A stretch of 64,000 bases of DNA, taken from Gongronella butleri (Eukaryota > Mucoromycota > Mucoromycetes > Mucorales > Cunninghamellaceae). The DNA is taken from positions 434,001 to 498,000 of the forward strand of contig JAIWZP010000011.1 of the NCBI GenBank assembly GCA_025201375.1, read 5' to 3'. Positions 33,513 through 45,430 of this stretch are shown in pieces. Position 1 is the first letter of the stretch. Every line of letters begins with the position of its first letter. Made by a program: the position numbers and the translations under genes. Under the pieces are notes generated by a model, which was not told the origin of the DNA, did not search any database, and saw nothing but the letters and a program-made list of their open reading frames with translations.

Positions 33513-36301
33513 CCTTTTTTTTTTTGTTTGATGGATCCGTCATGCTGTTTTTTTTTTTTTTACGTGGACGTCAAGCTAAGCCCAAGGTGGCAGAGCAAAA
33601 ATATCGATGCATTTTGGTTTCATGCATGTCAAGGGCAAGCGAAAAGCAAGCCTGAACACCCCGCTGTTGCCTTGTGGTACAAACAAAGCAACACCGGCAA
33701 TCGGCTTTTCTGCATTTAGACAGCGTCCTCGAAATCCGAGGATCCAGGGGTCGCCTCGAGATCGACCAAACAGGTGCCGCTAGATTGTTCTTTTCATGCA
33801 TATTCCGGCATCACGCTCTGACTGCATAAAAAAAAAAATCAGATGACGACGCCTTGATGAAGCTTTGTCGCGTCCCAAAAAGGCGGACCCGTCCGCTAAC
33901 ATTATCTAAAAGCATTTCAACGGTCGTCGCCCATGTGTGCTCCGCAAGCAGCGAGTCAGATGAGCCTTGGCGCTTTGTTTTGTGCGCGTGCGCGCCGTTT
34001 CCCCTTACCCTTTCCGCGGTGTACCACCTCACGGCCCCACGCTTGGGTCCCCCCGCTCGCCCTTGGCACAAAGAAACGCCTGGGCCATCGATAAAAACAA
34101 GTGTGTAACCCTCTTTTTCCAAAGAAGAATCAGCAAAAGGCGCGCACAGAAACTGCGGATACATGCATGCGCATAAAGCATGCTCAAATCGTGATGACGC
34201 GCTAATACTTTCTCGACTGTGCCTCCCGCTTCTTGCCCAATTCCAAAGCGACTTGTTGCTCGTCACATTTGGACCCAACGCGTTGATCCAGACCGCAGCC
34301 AGTCCCCATCTTTTTTTTTTTTTTTGTATCTTGTGACCAGCGGATTTGCGTCCTCTGTCTCCAAGGACAAACAATGCACGGTGCCACCAAACGCATTGAG
34401 TTTCGCCGCAATTGTACCTCCGAAGGCACCCGTATGCGGCACACCATCGTAATTGCGTATATCGGCCCCTTGCTACAGACACAATCCGCTTATGACGTAT
34501 CACAGCTGTTGTATGAGTCATACAACGTGTTGATGGTCCACTCAATGCGTTTTCTTTTTAATTTTTTGGGGACAAAAAAAAAAAAAAAAAACGGTGACAA
34601 TGGCCGGACACATGAATGTCGCATCGCCAGTGAAACTAGAAGCATCCAACACCACTGCACGACGTCTCTGTTGCTTTCATGTCTTGATATGTTCCTGTGA
34701 ATCAATTTGTGCGCGACTTGGGTTGATTTTGGTCATTGACATCAGCGCGTAAAGAGCAAAATAGAGGCTACAAAGTGTGCATTTAGAGTTTCCAGCAAGC
34801 AAATATTTCTATTCAATGGAAAGATCAAAAATTCTGTCTTTTTTGTAGCAACGGAATATGCACTATTTTGTTCAGCTGTCAAGAAATTCGAGTTTAAATT
34901 CTTACTTCGGTTTTTAGAGCTGGAAAGGTTGGTCCGGCGGGGCCACCAGGCAGAGACAAAATGATGATGCAGAGTGTCTCTTTTATCTGGGCGTAGATTT
35001 CTTCGCGACTGGTCAACAATTGAGCGCGCTACGGCCGAATTTAAGAAATAGGGAATATCTTGCTTTGCCTCAAAAACAGCCTGGTTGATCTCCGTTTTTT
35101 ATTGTTTTCTGACAAGGGAAGGGCCGAATTAGTCTTTCGGTCCCGCCCCAGAAGCAATACTAATTGCTGGATGACGTGCAAAGCCGATTTTCCGAAAATG
35201 ACAAATATTCAAGGGATGCAGTCGTCGATTTGAAAAACGGTAAAGTTGAGTCCCCATATCGCCACGCCATTTAACCACATGGTAAATACACCTCATTCAC
35301 CGACGAAAATCAGCTAAAAACCAGGAGTCCATTGGTTTGTTTCGGCGTAATATCCGTTTGAGGTTCAATTTTCTATTCAAGCTTGCTCAGCGAAAGATGC
35401 TGCATCTCGATGAAACACGCACCACCAGAAAGAGCATGGATCATTGCGTACGTGGACATTGATGATCCATGAAAATGACGCTTTTTGGCATTTTTGACAT
35501 GTTTTCAAAAGCATATATATTTTCGACGCGTGAAAACCGCGTCAGACGTCGAGTTACACGGGTCTGTTTGTCATCAATTCCATTCATCTGGTATCACTCT
35601 TGTTAGCAGGCTCGCCAGCGCGGCCTTAGGGGCGCGTTCCTCCCCTGCAATTCGCGTGTAAATTTTAAACAAAAAATGAGAGATTGTTCAACAACGGTCA
35701 CGTAAGTCGCGCTCGCTTTTTATATTTTCGCGCTTTTCTCTATGGCTTTCGTCAACTGTGCAAGTTTGGTGCAATTCTGGAAACCCTTTTTTCAATTTTG
35801 GTTTTGGAGCTCGTGGCGGCTAAAATCTTGAATTGCTTGTGGTGTGCCCCAATGTCCTTTGGCAGCTGAGCAAAATGTTGTGCTCAGGGTTTCAAGCTCC
35901 CCTTTCACGTTGCAGTGTGTTTCGCCTTAAAAAAAAATGAGCGAGCAACCAGGCCAAGTGGCTGTCAAGAAATCGCACTTGAATGCATTTGATCATTTTC
36001 AATGAATTTTAAATTTGCAGCGATGGCTCAGGAGCGCTTTTTAGAAGCAAGAAGTGAATGCCTGACGAGCGTGGCGCATGAATGCTTTGCAAGGTCACGC
36101 GTCAGGCCAAATCGGGGCTCTTTTGTGAGCGGGCATTGGATTTGACATTAACAGAACAGGCTATTTTACACATCGACAGACCAATTTTGTCTCTTTTTGT
36201 TTTCTTTGCACGCCTGCTTCTTTTTGCCATAGCAACAAATACAGCACACGGCCTCGAGCACGATTCGTTTTCTTAAAATACTTTTTTGTTCATTGTAAAC
36301 T
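33513..36301. other. Gene-poor island
   Basis: About 2.8 kb. It contains family B repeat copy 35190-35830, two A/T homopolymer runs of more than 13 nt (34313-34325, 34574-34590) and scattered open frames. A minus-strand frame of 244 codons (33811-34545) is the longest, but it shows no domain and the neighbouring frames are equally open. Confidence 0.55.
35190..35830 (+). repeat. Repeat family B, copy at 35 kb
   Basis: Landmarks in order: GATTTTCCGAAAATG; CAAGGGATGCAGTCGTCGATTT; CCATATCGCCACGCCATTTAACC; CCAGGAGTCCATTGGTTTG; TTTTGGCATTTTTGACATG; AACCGCGTCAGACGTCGAG; and an end reading GGTGCAATTCTGGAAACCC. Closest to the copy at 50684. Confidence 0.7.
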
Positions 36302-37690
36302 ATGGGAAGTTCCTCTCGAGAGCACACCCGCCACCGGTCGTCCCGTCGGCACGATGATTCCAGTGACGAAGACAGAGATCGCAGCCGTCACCGCTCTCGT
36401 CATAGCAGCAGCAGCGGCAGCAGCAGCAAACACAGGTAAAATGAAAAAAAGGCAATACACCCGCTTTTCTTTCCTTTGTCAACGGCTCTGACGCGTTTGT
36501 TTTTTATATTCGGACAGAAAGCGACACCGGTCACCTTCGACTGAGAGCAGCGGCAGCCCGTCCGACGACGAACGCAGACACAAGAAGCGCAGAAAGGAGA
36601 AAAAGGACAAAAAAGACAAAAAGCACAAAAAGGACAAGGTAAAAAATGGCCTACAGCAACTTTACACGAGAATTGGGGTGTGTGGTGCGTAATTGTGGGC
36701 TTTTGACTTCACCGCGTCTTCTTCGATTTTTATCTATTTGGGGCGATTGTTACAGAAAAAGTCCAAGAAGGAAAAGTCGAAGCACACGGTGAACTCGTGG
36801 GGTTCCCGAGGCATCATTCACGAGGACGACATCTTCACCAAGGAGCCTGTAAGTGCGACGACTTCATAAAATGACCAAAATTCACCTTTTGTCTTTATCC
36901 CGTCGACGTTTTTTTTTTTTTTTTTAGGAATTCCAAGCGTGGCTGATTGAAGTGCGCAAGGAGGACGTGGAGACCATTTCCAAGATGCGGCGCAAGACAC
37001 TCTTTGTTGATTTCATGGAAGGTAAATTGCGTGTGGGGGAAGGATGGGCGCACAGCGTCTGTCACGGGGGGGATTCATCTGCTTTGTACTCACTCACACG
37101 CGCACCATTCTCTCGCTATGCAGATTACAACACAGCCACAATGCCTCATGAAAAGTAAGTCTTTTGGTTGGCATGAATAGACGATGGGGAAGACACGATT
37201 AATGTCGTGAGACATGTGATGAGCGAGAATGAAAAAAGAAGCGCTGATCTGGCCCCATTCTCCCCCCTATTTTTTTTATTTCGCCAGGTTCTACGACATG
37301 GCCAAATGGGAAAAGAACCATGATGGTGGCGTGCGGAAGGGTGATCCGATGGCTGAAATGGAATTTGGCTCGTTTGATTTCCGCAAGGATGAAGAAAACA
37401 TGAAGTAAGCTGCATTGTCGCCCCCCTCGTTGTGAAACATGCTTGGAGGTTGAATGACGATGAATGAGAATCCCTTACGCGCAACCGGCCCTCCTTTTTT
37501 TCGTGATTGCAGGATGGAACGCCGCCGTGCCGCGTCCGAGGCAGCCAAGGTGCCGTCGCTGCAGCTATCAAAGTCACAATTAGACGAATTGAGCCGCGTA
37601 AACCGCGAGCGCGTTGAGCTGGATCGCATGCGCCGCATGGGCATGAAGAGCTCACGTAATTTGGGCGTACGATATGACGATGCGGATTAA
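36302..37690 (+). CDS. RS-domain nuclear protein of the SCI1-like family (255 aa)
   Basis: Seven exons (36302..36435, 36518..36638, 36756..36848, 36928..37021, 37124..37154, 37288..37404, 37513..37690) close in frame. The N-terminal third is Arg/Ser/His-rich, followed by a Lys/Asp-rich stretch, as in splicing-associated proteins. The central domain is the informative part: WGSRGIIHEDDIF, EFQAWLIEVRKEDVET, and LFVDFMEDYNTATMPHEKFY. This order (Trp-Gly-x-x-Gly-Ile-Ile, Glu-Phe-x-x-Trp, Asp-Tyr-Asn-Thr-Ala-Thr) is that of the family named after plant style cell-cycle inhibitor 1, conserved from plants to fungi and of poorly known nuclear function. The C terminus is a charged helix. Expressed from the tail of a repeat island with no obvious TATA. 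Confidence 0.72.
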
Positions 37691-38410
37691 AAAAAAACCT
37701 GATTTTTGTTCCAAAAGGGCCCCTTTGTCACGGCTAAATGGGTTTGATCTGGGTGTGGAGGTGTGCCACGGCATGCACATGGATGAAGATGGACAGTGTG
37801 CGACATGAAAAAAGGCGAGCCAAAAAAAAAAAAAAAAAAGAGTGACGAGCGGGGGACCTTGCCCCTTTTCCCCTGCTTCTCTCAATCCCACAATTGATAT
37901 CTCATGCAAGGCTACATCAGCTTTCCAAACATGGTGTGGTTGGAGTGTAAACACAATCACGCGCGCATCACCAAGACCAAAAAAAAAAAAAAGGAGAAAA
38001 AAAGACAGGCAGGTCGACAGGTTGTTTTGCAGCGAGTCTAGCCATGCACTTGCGTTTTTTGCTGTCTTTTTCACATGTTGCGACCCGCCTGAACAAAAAA
38101 ATGGATGACCCATTGACAAAAGCATGATGCTGGTTTGCTTTTTCATATTAAATCATCTTGGGTCCGGTGCACCACCACTTTTTTTCTCTCTTTTTTTGTG
38201 CGTGTCCCCTCACTCTAGGTGACACCAACGACGTTGCAAAGTCAGCTGGATCTCCTTGCTAGCCCTTTTTTTTTTTTAGGTGTGTCCTCTGCATCCCCTT
38301 TGCTTCATTGATTCAATTTCTTTGTTCTCTCTTTCTTCTTTTCACTTTTTTTTTCCCTCCCCCTCTTGGCTCTTTTTTTCTTTTTCAACCACGCACGCGC
38401 TGATCCGTTG
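37691..38410. other. Intergenic, promoter of the LITAF gene
   Basis: About 720 bp with homopolymer A-runs (37820, 37979) and a strong pyrimidine leader from about 38270 to 38398. No gene seen. Confidence 0.5.
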
Positions 38411-39954
38411 ATGAGTCTCCACGACCAGCCTGCCAGGAACCGGTGGGCGTCCAATTATCGTCGATTTTTACGCAATATACGCGTGCATCATCGTCCAGGG
38501 GGCAAGGCACTCGACGCCCCTCCGGCGCCGCCGCCGTTGACCTCATTTCCGGCTCCTCAACCTTCTGGAGGGCCGACCTTGGTTGTGCCCACGTCCGTCC
38601 CACCCCCATCCTCCAATTCCGAACCGACGGCGGCAACATGGCGATCAGCGGTACCTGCCGCCCCTCCCCCTGCTGCTCTTGCGCCGCCTGATCCGGCCCT
38701 GACACCATTGGCGGATGCTGCTGCGACCCCCAGCACGGCGCGTCCTCCAATCGCTCCAATCGCTCCCATGATCACCATGACGACGCCCACATCGCCACCA
38801 CCCTTGTTCCGCCAGCCATCCACGGCCTCCGCCATCTCCGCCGTGTCCTCCTCGGCGCCGCCCATACCCATTCCGCCTTCGTCACACCATCCTCACCACT
38901 ATCCAAATCACCAAAATCACCAAATCCATCAAAATCCCCATTCTCACCACCATGCACGCGCGTACAGGCTGTCCCAGCGGTCGGAGTCGATCATCCACCC
39001 TCCGCCGCCATTATCGTCGTCGCCATCGTCCGTGCGATCGTCGATCCCACCCTTTTTGTCCGTGTCATCGACGTCGTCGTCATTTTTCCACACGTCGCAT
39101 GTCTCGACGTCGTCGTCATCGTCCCAATTGGATGACGACGACGACAATGGCGACGGAAATACACCGTCCGGCGCCGCGGACTCGCTGCGATCTGCGCATT
39201 CGGGGTCGATGCTTGACGATTTGTCAACGCGAGTGCACCGGTATAGGTTTAGCACACCGACTCACGCGTACCACCCGCGCGACGCGGCGGCCGTGGCCAC
39301 GGCCGAGGCCGAAGATGACGACGACGCGTCTCGGTTCTCGTTTGACCCGCAGCGGCCGCCGCACGCAAGCAATGCAAGCAGCAGGCAATATGCGCCGTCG
39401 TCAATTCAATCAACCACCGCCGGCGCAACCGGCACGCTCGCGTCCGCGGCAACGTCGCCGTTCCCCTCCTTTTTCCGCTCGTCATTTCTGAGGCGATCAA
39501 AGAAAAAAAGCATCCTGCCCGCACATCTTCCGGATTTTGAAACCCTCGTCTATTGTTCTGCATGCGATAAGTGGGTGCAATCACGCCTTAGATACCGCTC
39601 GGGCGCCATGGTGTGGCTGGCAGGCCTGGTCTTGTAAGCATTGGAAGATATAAAAAAAAAGGAGGACCTTGGGAAAAAAAGGCGGACAAAAGTCCCGACT
39701 CGGCCGCGCACGCGCGTCATCTCGATCTTGATCTGGATCTCACCATTTTTACCTCCCCTCCCTTTTTCCAGATTGCTTTGTACAGTTTTTCTCTTTTGGA
39801 TTCCCTTTTGCATCAATTATTTCAAAGGCAAGAAAGCAATGGAATATGTTTTTTGAGCCTTTTTGTGCTGACATGCCCATTTTCATGGGATGTAGATACC
39901 ATTCATTATTGCCCTGGGTGTGGAACGGAGCTTGGCCGGCACAATGTGCTCTGA
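38411..39954 (+). CDS. LITAF-domain membrane-associated zinc protein (445 aa)
   Basis: Exons 38411..39633, 39772..39827 and 39896..39954. The first 370 residues are Pro/Ser/His-rich and disordered. The C-terminal LITAF domain is complete only after splicing: first knuckle C382-S-A-C385, a hydrophobic loop (MVWLAGLVL, then LLCTVFLFWIPFCI), and second knuckle HYC432-PGC435 followed by GTELG. LITAF domains bind one zinc and sit monotopically on endosomal or plasma membrane. The second intron (39828..39895) starts with GC instead of GT (AAAG|GCAAGA ... GTAG); accepting it gives the family spacing between the loop and HYCPGCG. Fungal LITAF proteins are mostly uncharacterised. Confidence 0.83.
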
Positions 39955-40261
39955 AAAAAAGAAAAAAAAATGCGAGATTTTACCTCCTCCTTGCTCCTTT
40001 TCCTGCTATAATTCGTCATCAACTTGCCAATTTGGCTGAGAAATCCACAGAACACCTTGGAATCTCCCATTTGACCAACAAGCGACTCGGGTTGAGACTC
40101 CGATCCACCTTGGCGCAGTTTCTTTTCCGCCACTCAAAACGAAACGGGGGCTGATTTCTTATTTATTTTCCTGCCATAGCGCTCAATCCCTTCTCTCCTT
40201 CTTCTTCTCGATATCACTTTTTTTTTCTTGTATATTTTTTTCGAATAAACACTTTATCAAA
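39955..40261. promoter_or_regulatory. MBF1 promoter region
   Basis: About 307 bp. The last 75 bp before ATG is a CT-rich leader (CCTTCTTCTTCTCG, then T-runs) containing TATATTTTTTTCGAATAAA at 40232-40250. No gene seen. Confidence 0.4.
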
Positions 40262-41075
40262 ATGAGCTACTCTGAATGTAAGTAATTGTTTTACAGCCAC
40301 TGGAAGGCAGGAGACCCTCGGAGGGTTGGTGTGGTCTTTTTTAGAGAGGCTTGTTGGGCTCATATTTTTTTTCTTTGTTGATGATGAACACAGCCTGGGA
40401 CTCCACGACTGTTCTTCGCAAGCGCCCTGAAGATCGTGCGCGTGTCACCCGTACGCAGTCCGATTTGAATGCTGCTCGTCGTGTAAGCAAAGGAAAGGAG
40501 GGGGTGAAAATCGAGGCATTGCTGACAATGCAATCTTTTTGTAGGCTGGTGCCAACATTGCCACCGAGAAAAAGTCGAGTAAGTGGACCTTCCGGACGGA
40601 GGAAACATAAAAGTCATTGTGACAAGGAGATCATGGAAATTGACGGGTGCATTTTTAATTTTTTTAGCCTTGACCAACTCGAGCCACGCCAACACCGACC
40701 ATCGTCGCATTGCCAAGCTGGACCGTGACAATGACGTGGCGCCCCCTCCCAAGGTCGACCTGTCTGTCGGCAAGGCGATCCAAAAGGGCCGTCAAGACAA
40801 GGGCATCACACAAAAGGATCTCGCGCAATTGGTCAATGAGAAGCCTCAAGTTGTAAGTTTCATGGGAGAGAAAGCGATCAAATGACATGCCATGGAAAAC
40901 AAGCCGGCCATGTGCTCATCTGAAACGTCTTGCTCTTTTCTTACAGGTGAACGAATACGAATCGGGCAAGGCCGTCCCCAACCAGCAAATTCTCGGCAAG
41001 TTGGAACGCGCGCTCGGTGTCAGACTTCGTGGAAAGAACATTGGCGAGCCTTTGACCTTTGGCAAGAAGAAGTAA
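40262..41075 (+). CDS. MBF1: Multiprotein-bridging factor 1
   Basis: Five exons (40262..40277 of only 16 nt, 40394..40482, 40545..40578, 40668..40852, 40947..41075) give 150 residues, the normal size. The N-terminal MBF1 domain begins [15 protein letters not shown] and includes [20 protein letters not shown]. The C-terminal helix-turn-helix domain contains [34 protein letters not shown] and [12 protein letters not shown]1 bridges bZIP activators such as Gcn4 to TATA-binding protein and also acts on collided ribosomes. The protein ends with a Lys-rich FGKKK. No anomaly; introns are short with GTAAGT donors. Confidence 0.96.
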
Positions 41076-42811
41076 AAAAAAATCATCATAAAATCAAATA
41101 CAAACGCGTCCTCCTCTTTTTTCTCCCCCCCCCCTTATCTCGCAATGCATTTCCCTCAATGCTCTTCCATTCTCTCTCCCCCCCCCACAATTTCCCTCCT
41201 TCCCCATCTCCCGTATCCTCTGTGGATAAATTGGATTTTCAAAGTCTTTGGGTGTTTTTTCTTTGTTTATTGCATCCGGTGCTTGGATCCGTAGACAGTC
41301 AACAATAAATACACAGTGTAAAATAAAAACTCGCTTTATCATCTGCCTGTCTCGCCCTTGCAAACAAAAGATCTCATTTAACCTTTTTGTGTGCCCATGG
41401 CAACACACATTTGGAGAAATCGGAATCATGCAACCAAAGTGGAGAGAGCGGCGACACTATCATAATATGGTTTGCGCATGCAGCCGTGCAGCCCCTACCC
41501 CAAAAAAGCAGGGGCACGTACAGTACATGAATCAAGCCCGAGAAAAAAAAAACAAGATGCGCGTCAGGGGCTGTTGTCATCCACCTGTCATGCAGCTCTG
41601 AGGTGCGTACGTATCATTCTATCATAATATCATATGCCAGAGCAGCCGCCATCAGTCTGGCCAGCAGCAAGATCCAAGCCCGCGTCCTATCGGCACCCAG
41701 GCCCAAGCACGCCCATGACTTATTCACGTTTGCGAGACCTCGATGACAATTAATTCACACGCGTTGAAAAGGAGCTGCGGCAAGCATCGCCAAATGAGTC
41801 AAGCCTGAAGCGTATCAGCCACACGGTCCCCATGTCAACGCGCCATTCCGTGTATGCTTAGCAGTGCAATTGTAGCCGAGCCAAAAATCACTTGGCTTTT
41901 TTTCGGCTCTTTGACTCAAAAACACTCAATCCGTTCTCTGTATCATATGATACTGTTGTACAGGCATACAATATTGCAGGGAAAAGTGGAAACAAGGGAG
42001 CTCGATCCATTTCTGTCGAGAAAATCGGATGTCGTCATGTCGATTTGTTGTACAATGAGTTACTATAACCTTGTAATCATACTGTACACTGATTCCGTGC
42101 AAAAAAAAAAAAAAAAAAAAAAAAACTTCGTGGTTGTGGAATGCGTAATGTGGATTGATGATGATGCTGCTGCTGGTTGGAATCGACGCTGACTGACTTT
42201 TATTACGTACCGGTGTTGTGTCTGGGCAATCCTTAGGTGAAGTGAGAGACAAAAAAAGAGCAATTGGGGCACCAAGCACCAAGAAAACGCGACAAACGCG
42301 TAAAAAAAAGAAATAAAGCAGGATAAAAACCTTTAATGGGTGTTAGTGCACTATTAGGGATATGGATATGTGGACTTACCACTGGCAGACAGTGATTTTA
42401 AAACGTGCAAAGTAAAAAGAAAAAAGAAAAAAAGAAAAAAAAGCAAAAGGATAAAGAAAGAAAGGATAGGGGCTGCGAAAAGCAAGAAAAGGGCTAAAAT
42501 AGGGAAGAAAAAAAAAAAAAAAAGGAAAAAGGGGCACACAAAAAAAAGCACATTCCTGACACCGGTACGTACAGTATATTGGTGCTTTGGTGATTGGTGG
42601 TGGTACAGTAGGTATGATACTGTACGTACTACAGTACTCTAGCTCCTTTTTTGTTGTCATACAACGACGTACGTATGTAGGTATCATATTCATATGTACA
42701 GTTTTATCATACTCATTTCAAAACACGGAACAAAAGCACACGCACGTCTGCCATTACAGTAGAACGCGAGGAAATAGGGTCTTTTACTCTTTTCCAGACT
42801 TTGATGGATTG

Positions 42812-45430
42812 CAGTGCCTCCAGAATTTTTTTTACAGCCTTGCTGCCCGCCGATGAAAGTTGCATCACGGGGGGAACTACAAACCTGTGCGTGGACGAGT
42901 CCGCCCGATTTTTTTTTTCGATCCGCAAATTCCAAAAACGCCAAATGTGTTCTATTTTGCATTCATCTCACCATCTGCATGGTCGATACTGCTCAAAAAT
43001 GGCTGCACCGCGTTCAGCGCAAAATTTGCAACAAAAATGCTTAAAATACCAAAGCGCTACGACCACTTTTGAAAAATTCAGGGGTCACTCAGGGGTCACA
43101 CATTTCAATCTCAGAAAATGCCAAATTTGGGAAATTTCGAACTCCGAGTGATCAATGCATCCCAAACAGGTATCTCCGACAATTCGTTATTGGCAGACAA
43201 AATGACAGGTCGCCCCAACTTTCGTAAAAAACCCAAAGAGTGATGCATGAACGGCGATCGACTGAGAAAAGTGCCTACTTTAGGCAAGATTTTTTGCAAA
43301 AATTTAAGGTTTGACACTTCCAAATTTAAAGTAGGTGCGTAAATTGCGTGGAATTTTTTATATACTGCATTTTTTTTGCAGGATTCTGTGCGCTGTATGT
43401 ACATGTACAGTAGAACGGGCTGCAAGCTGGTGAATGAAATGACCGATGCAAAAAGTTAAAACCCAAGCTAGCGCCCTGCAAGTCGTGCCATTAGATTCTT
43501 CTTTGCCCCTCTGTTTTTATTAAAAATGAACTAAAAATCGGGGGTTGCCTAGACAGTTGTCGAGCAAATCGCCATTGAATGTTTTGTTGAAAAGTGTATT
43601 TCCTCGGCCAGTTTTGATCAGAATCAGATCGCCGTGAAACTTTTTCATTCGGTGGAGATTCAGCAGCAGCATTTGACACATTATTAAAAGCATTGTTGGT
43701 TATTTTTCCAGTTGTCGAGAAAAGCAAGTTTGAAAATTGATCCTCCAGTGTTTGATCGACTTTTGCAAGCGGGTGTTGTATTTGCTGCTTGCAGAGCGTG
43801 ATCTCATTAAATAAAAATCACAATGGACACATCCATGTGAAAGAGAATGCGCGATTACCCTAAGTCTTCTGACGCGCTGGCCGTGTCTGGACTTGTATTT
43901 CACAAGTTGTGAAAAAAAAGAAAAAAAGAAATAAAGCTAACGCGATGCAAATCGCGTCGTGCATTCTCTGTGCCGCATCCCTGGATTCAAATCCAGATGG
44001 CCGGGCACTTACCTAGTCCGGCTAATCAAGCCCCGCTCACACAATGGCTGCTGTCGCCAGGTCTTTACGTTTTAATCGCGATTTTACCATACATCATGAA
44101 AGGATAGCGCACCCTTTCCCTCATTTGCTCTCTTGTACGCACCCACGCTAAGATGCCTCATTCGCTACAGTACGGTATGTATGATCAGAGATTGCATTGA
44201 CCAGGATCTGGGCAGATGCAAGCCTGAGAAAAAATAATAATAATAATAATAATAATACAGTAAAATAAAAATTCTCATTTGCTTGCAATCACACAATGTC
44301 CCACTTGGCCATACGCGTCTTTACGCGCCCTTGTGCATTCATGCCACGGAACCATCATCTCTGCATCGTTTGCATATCCGCCCGAGGAACAGCTCAATCG
44401 CTGATTGAGCGCGGCTCACATTCAATTCATGCCTCGGAACGCTTGTATGCTTGACAGCCACTCATTGAAGCATTTCTTTGCATCTTACATCCTAAACCAC
44501 CCTAGTTTGTACATACTGTATTGTTTATATAATAGAGTCTTTACTTTTTCTTAATAAACGGTATCAGATTCTCAATCAGTTTCCTGTTTTCCTTTTTTTT
44601 ATCTTCTTTTTCTCTCAATATCTCAGCGGGCAAAGTTCATCCATCGTCGGGCAAGCAAACAATCATCAGGAAATGACACCCGAGTGCGTCTCTTTCGATC
44701 AGTGCCATTTCACCGCGATCCACAAAATATTTTGAGAGACTCGCGCCGGATTTGTGGAAATGTCAGAATTTTGTTGGATTCATCTGCACAATGACTCGGT
44801 CGACTCCTGGTTTGAACGGGTTTTCGAAAGAGTCGCGTCGGTAGTAAAACATTATGTGTAGATTTTGGGCCACCCAAGCATGATGATTTGTGGCATTTAA
44901 TTCTGCATTTGTAAAAATGTCGAGATTTCGTCGAATTCATCTGCAAAACGATTCAGTCAATCTTGGGGTTTCATGTTGTGTTGTTGAATAAGGCGCGGCG
45001 AAATAGTCAAAGGGCAAAGGTTGGGAGGCAATCGATTCATGATTTGTACAGTATTGGTCATCCATGATGATGGATTTGTGCCAATTCTTGAAAACGGCGC
45101 ATGCCGCGAAAACGGCCCGACTAACATCTGGTTTTTTAATTTTTCTTTCAAAGAGAGACGCTGAAAAAGCCAAGTGACAAAGTTTGGCGATGATCGAATC
45201 ATGATTTACCGCAAAATGAATTTTACAAAAACGCGCTACTGTACAGCCAAATTTTCAGCAATGCCGTGCTTCCCGACAAACCACATGATTGACCTTTGGA
45301 TTTTTATTTTTTTCTGAGAAGAAGGAGCAACATCCACTACTGTACATGTAAAGTTTCGTGGAGCTGCAAAGAGTCCTTGGTGACGAAATCTTTTTTTTAC
45401 AAATTTATCATAGAAAAAAAGGTGCGTGGG
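42812..45430 (+). repeat. Repeat family A, long copy 2 (interrupted)
   Basis: Matches 7885-9700. It starts AGTGCCTCCAGAATTTT, contains the near-invariant core 43050-43260, then GGGCTGCAAGCTGGTG and GGTGGAGATTCAGCAGC. After about 43790 the alignment to copy 1 is lost and resumes near 44730 with ATTTGTGGAAATGTC and later CAGCCAAATTTTCAGCAATG, so about 0.9 kb was inserted here or deleted from copy 1. Confidence 0.7.
43938..44009. other. Paired-hairpin segment
   Basis: Two inverted repeats lie in close series. The first is CGCGAT-GCAA-ATCGCG, a perfect 6-bp stem with a GNRA tetraloop. The second has outer arms GTGCC/GGCAC around an inner CTGGAT/ATCCAG stem with a TCAA loop. It sits inside the segment that interrupts repeat family A copy 2. 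It may be a structured RNA, a tRNA-like remnant or chance. Confidence 0.35.

Noticed and set aside
33811..34545. 244-codon minus-strand open frame in the 33-36 kb island
   Set aside because: No recognisable domain, and the other two minus frames are also largely open. A short frame reading GVPHTGAFGGTIAAKLNAFGG (34330-34472 region) looks protein-like but has no credible donor and is cut by an A-run.
43970..44009. tRNA-like T-arm (CTGGATTCAAATCCAG)
   Set aside because: The loop is one base short of a standard TTCRANN loop with paired G53-C61, and no anticodon arm or acceptor stem of the right spacing is found on either strand.
44231..44257. AAT microsatellite considered as part of a repeat array or CRISPR
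   Set aside because: Simple trinucleotide slippage; no spacers or unique-repeat alternation anywhere in the window.
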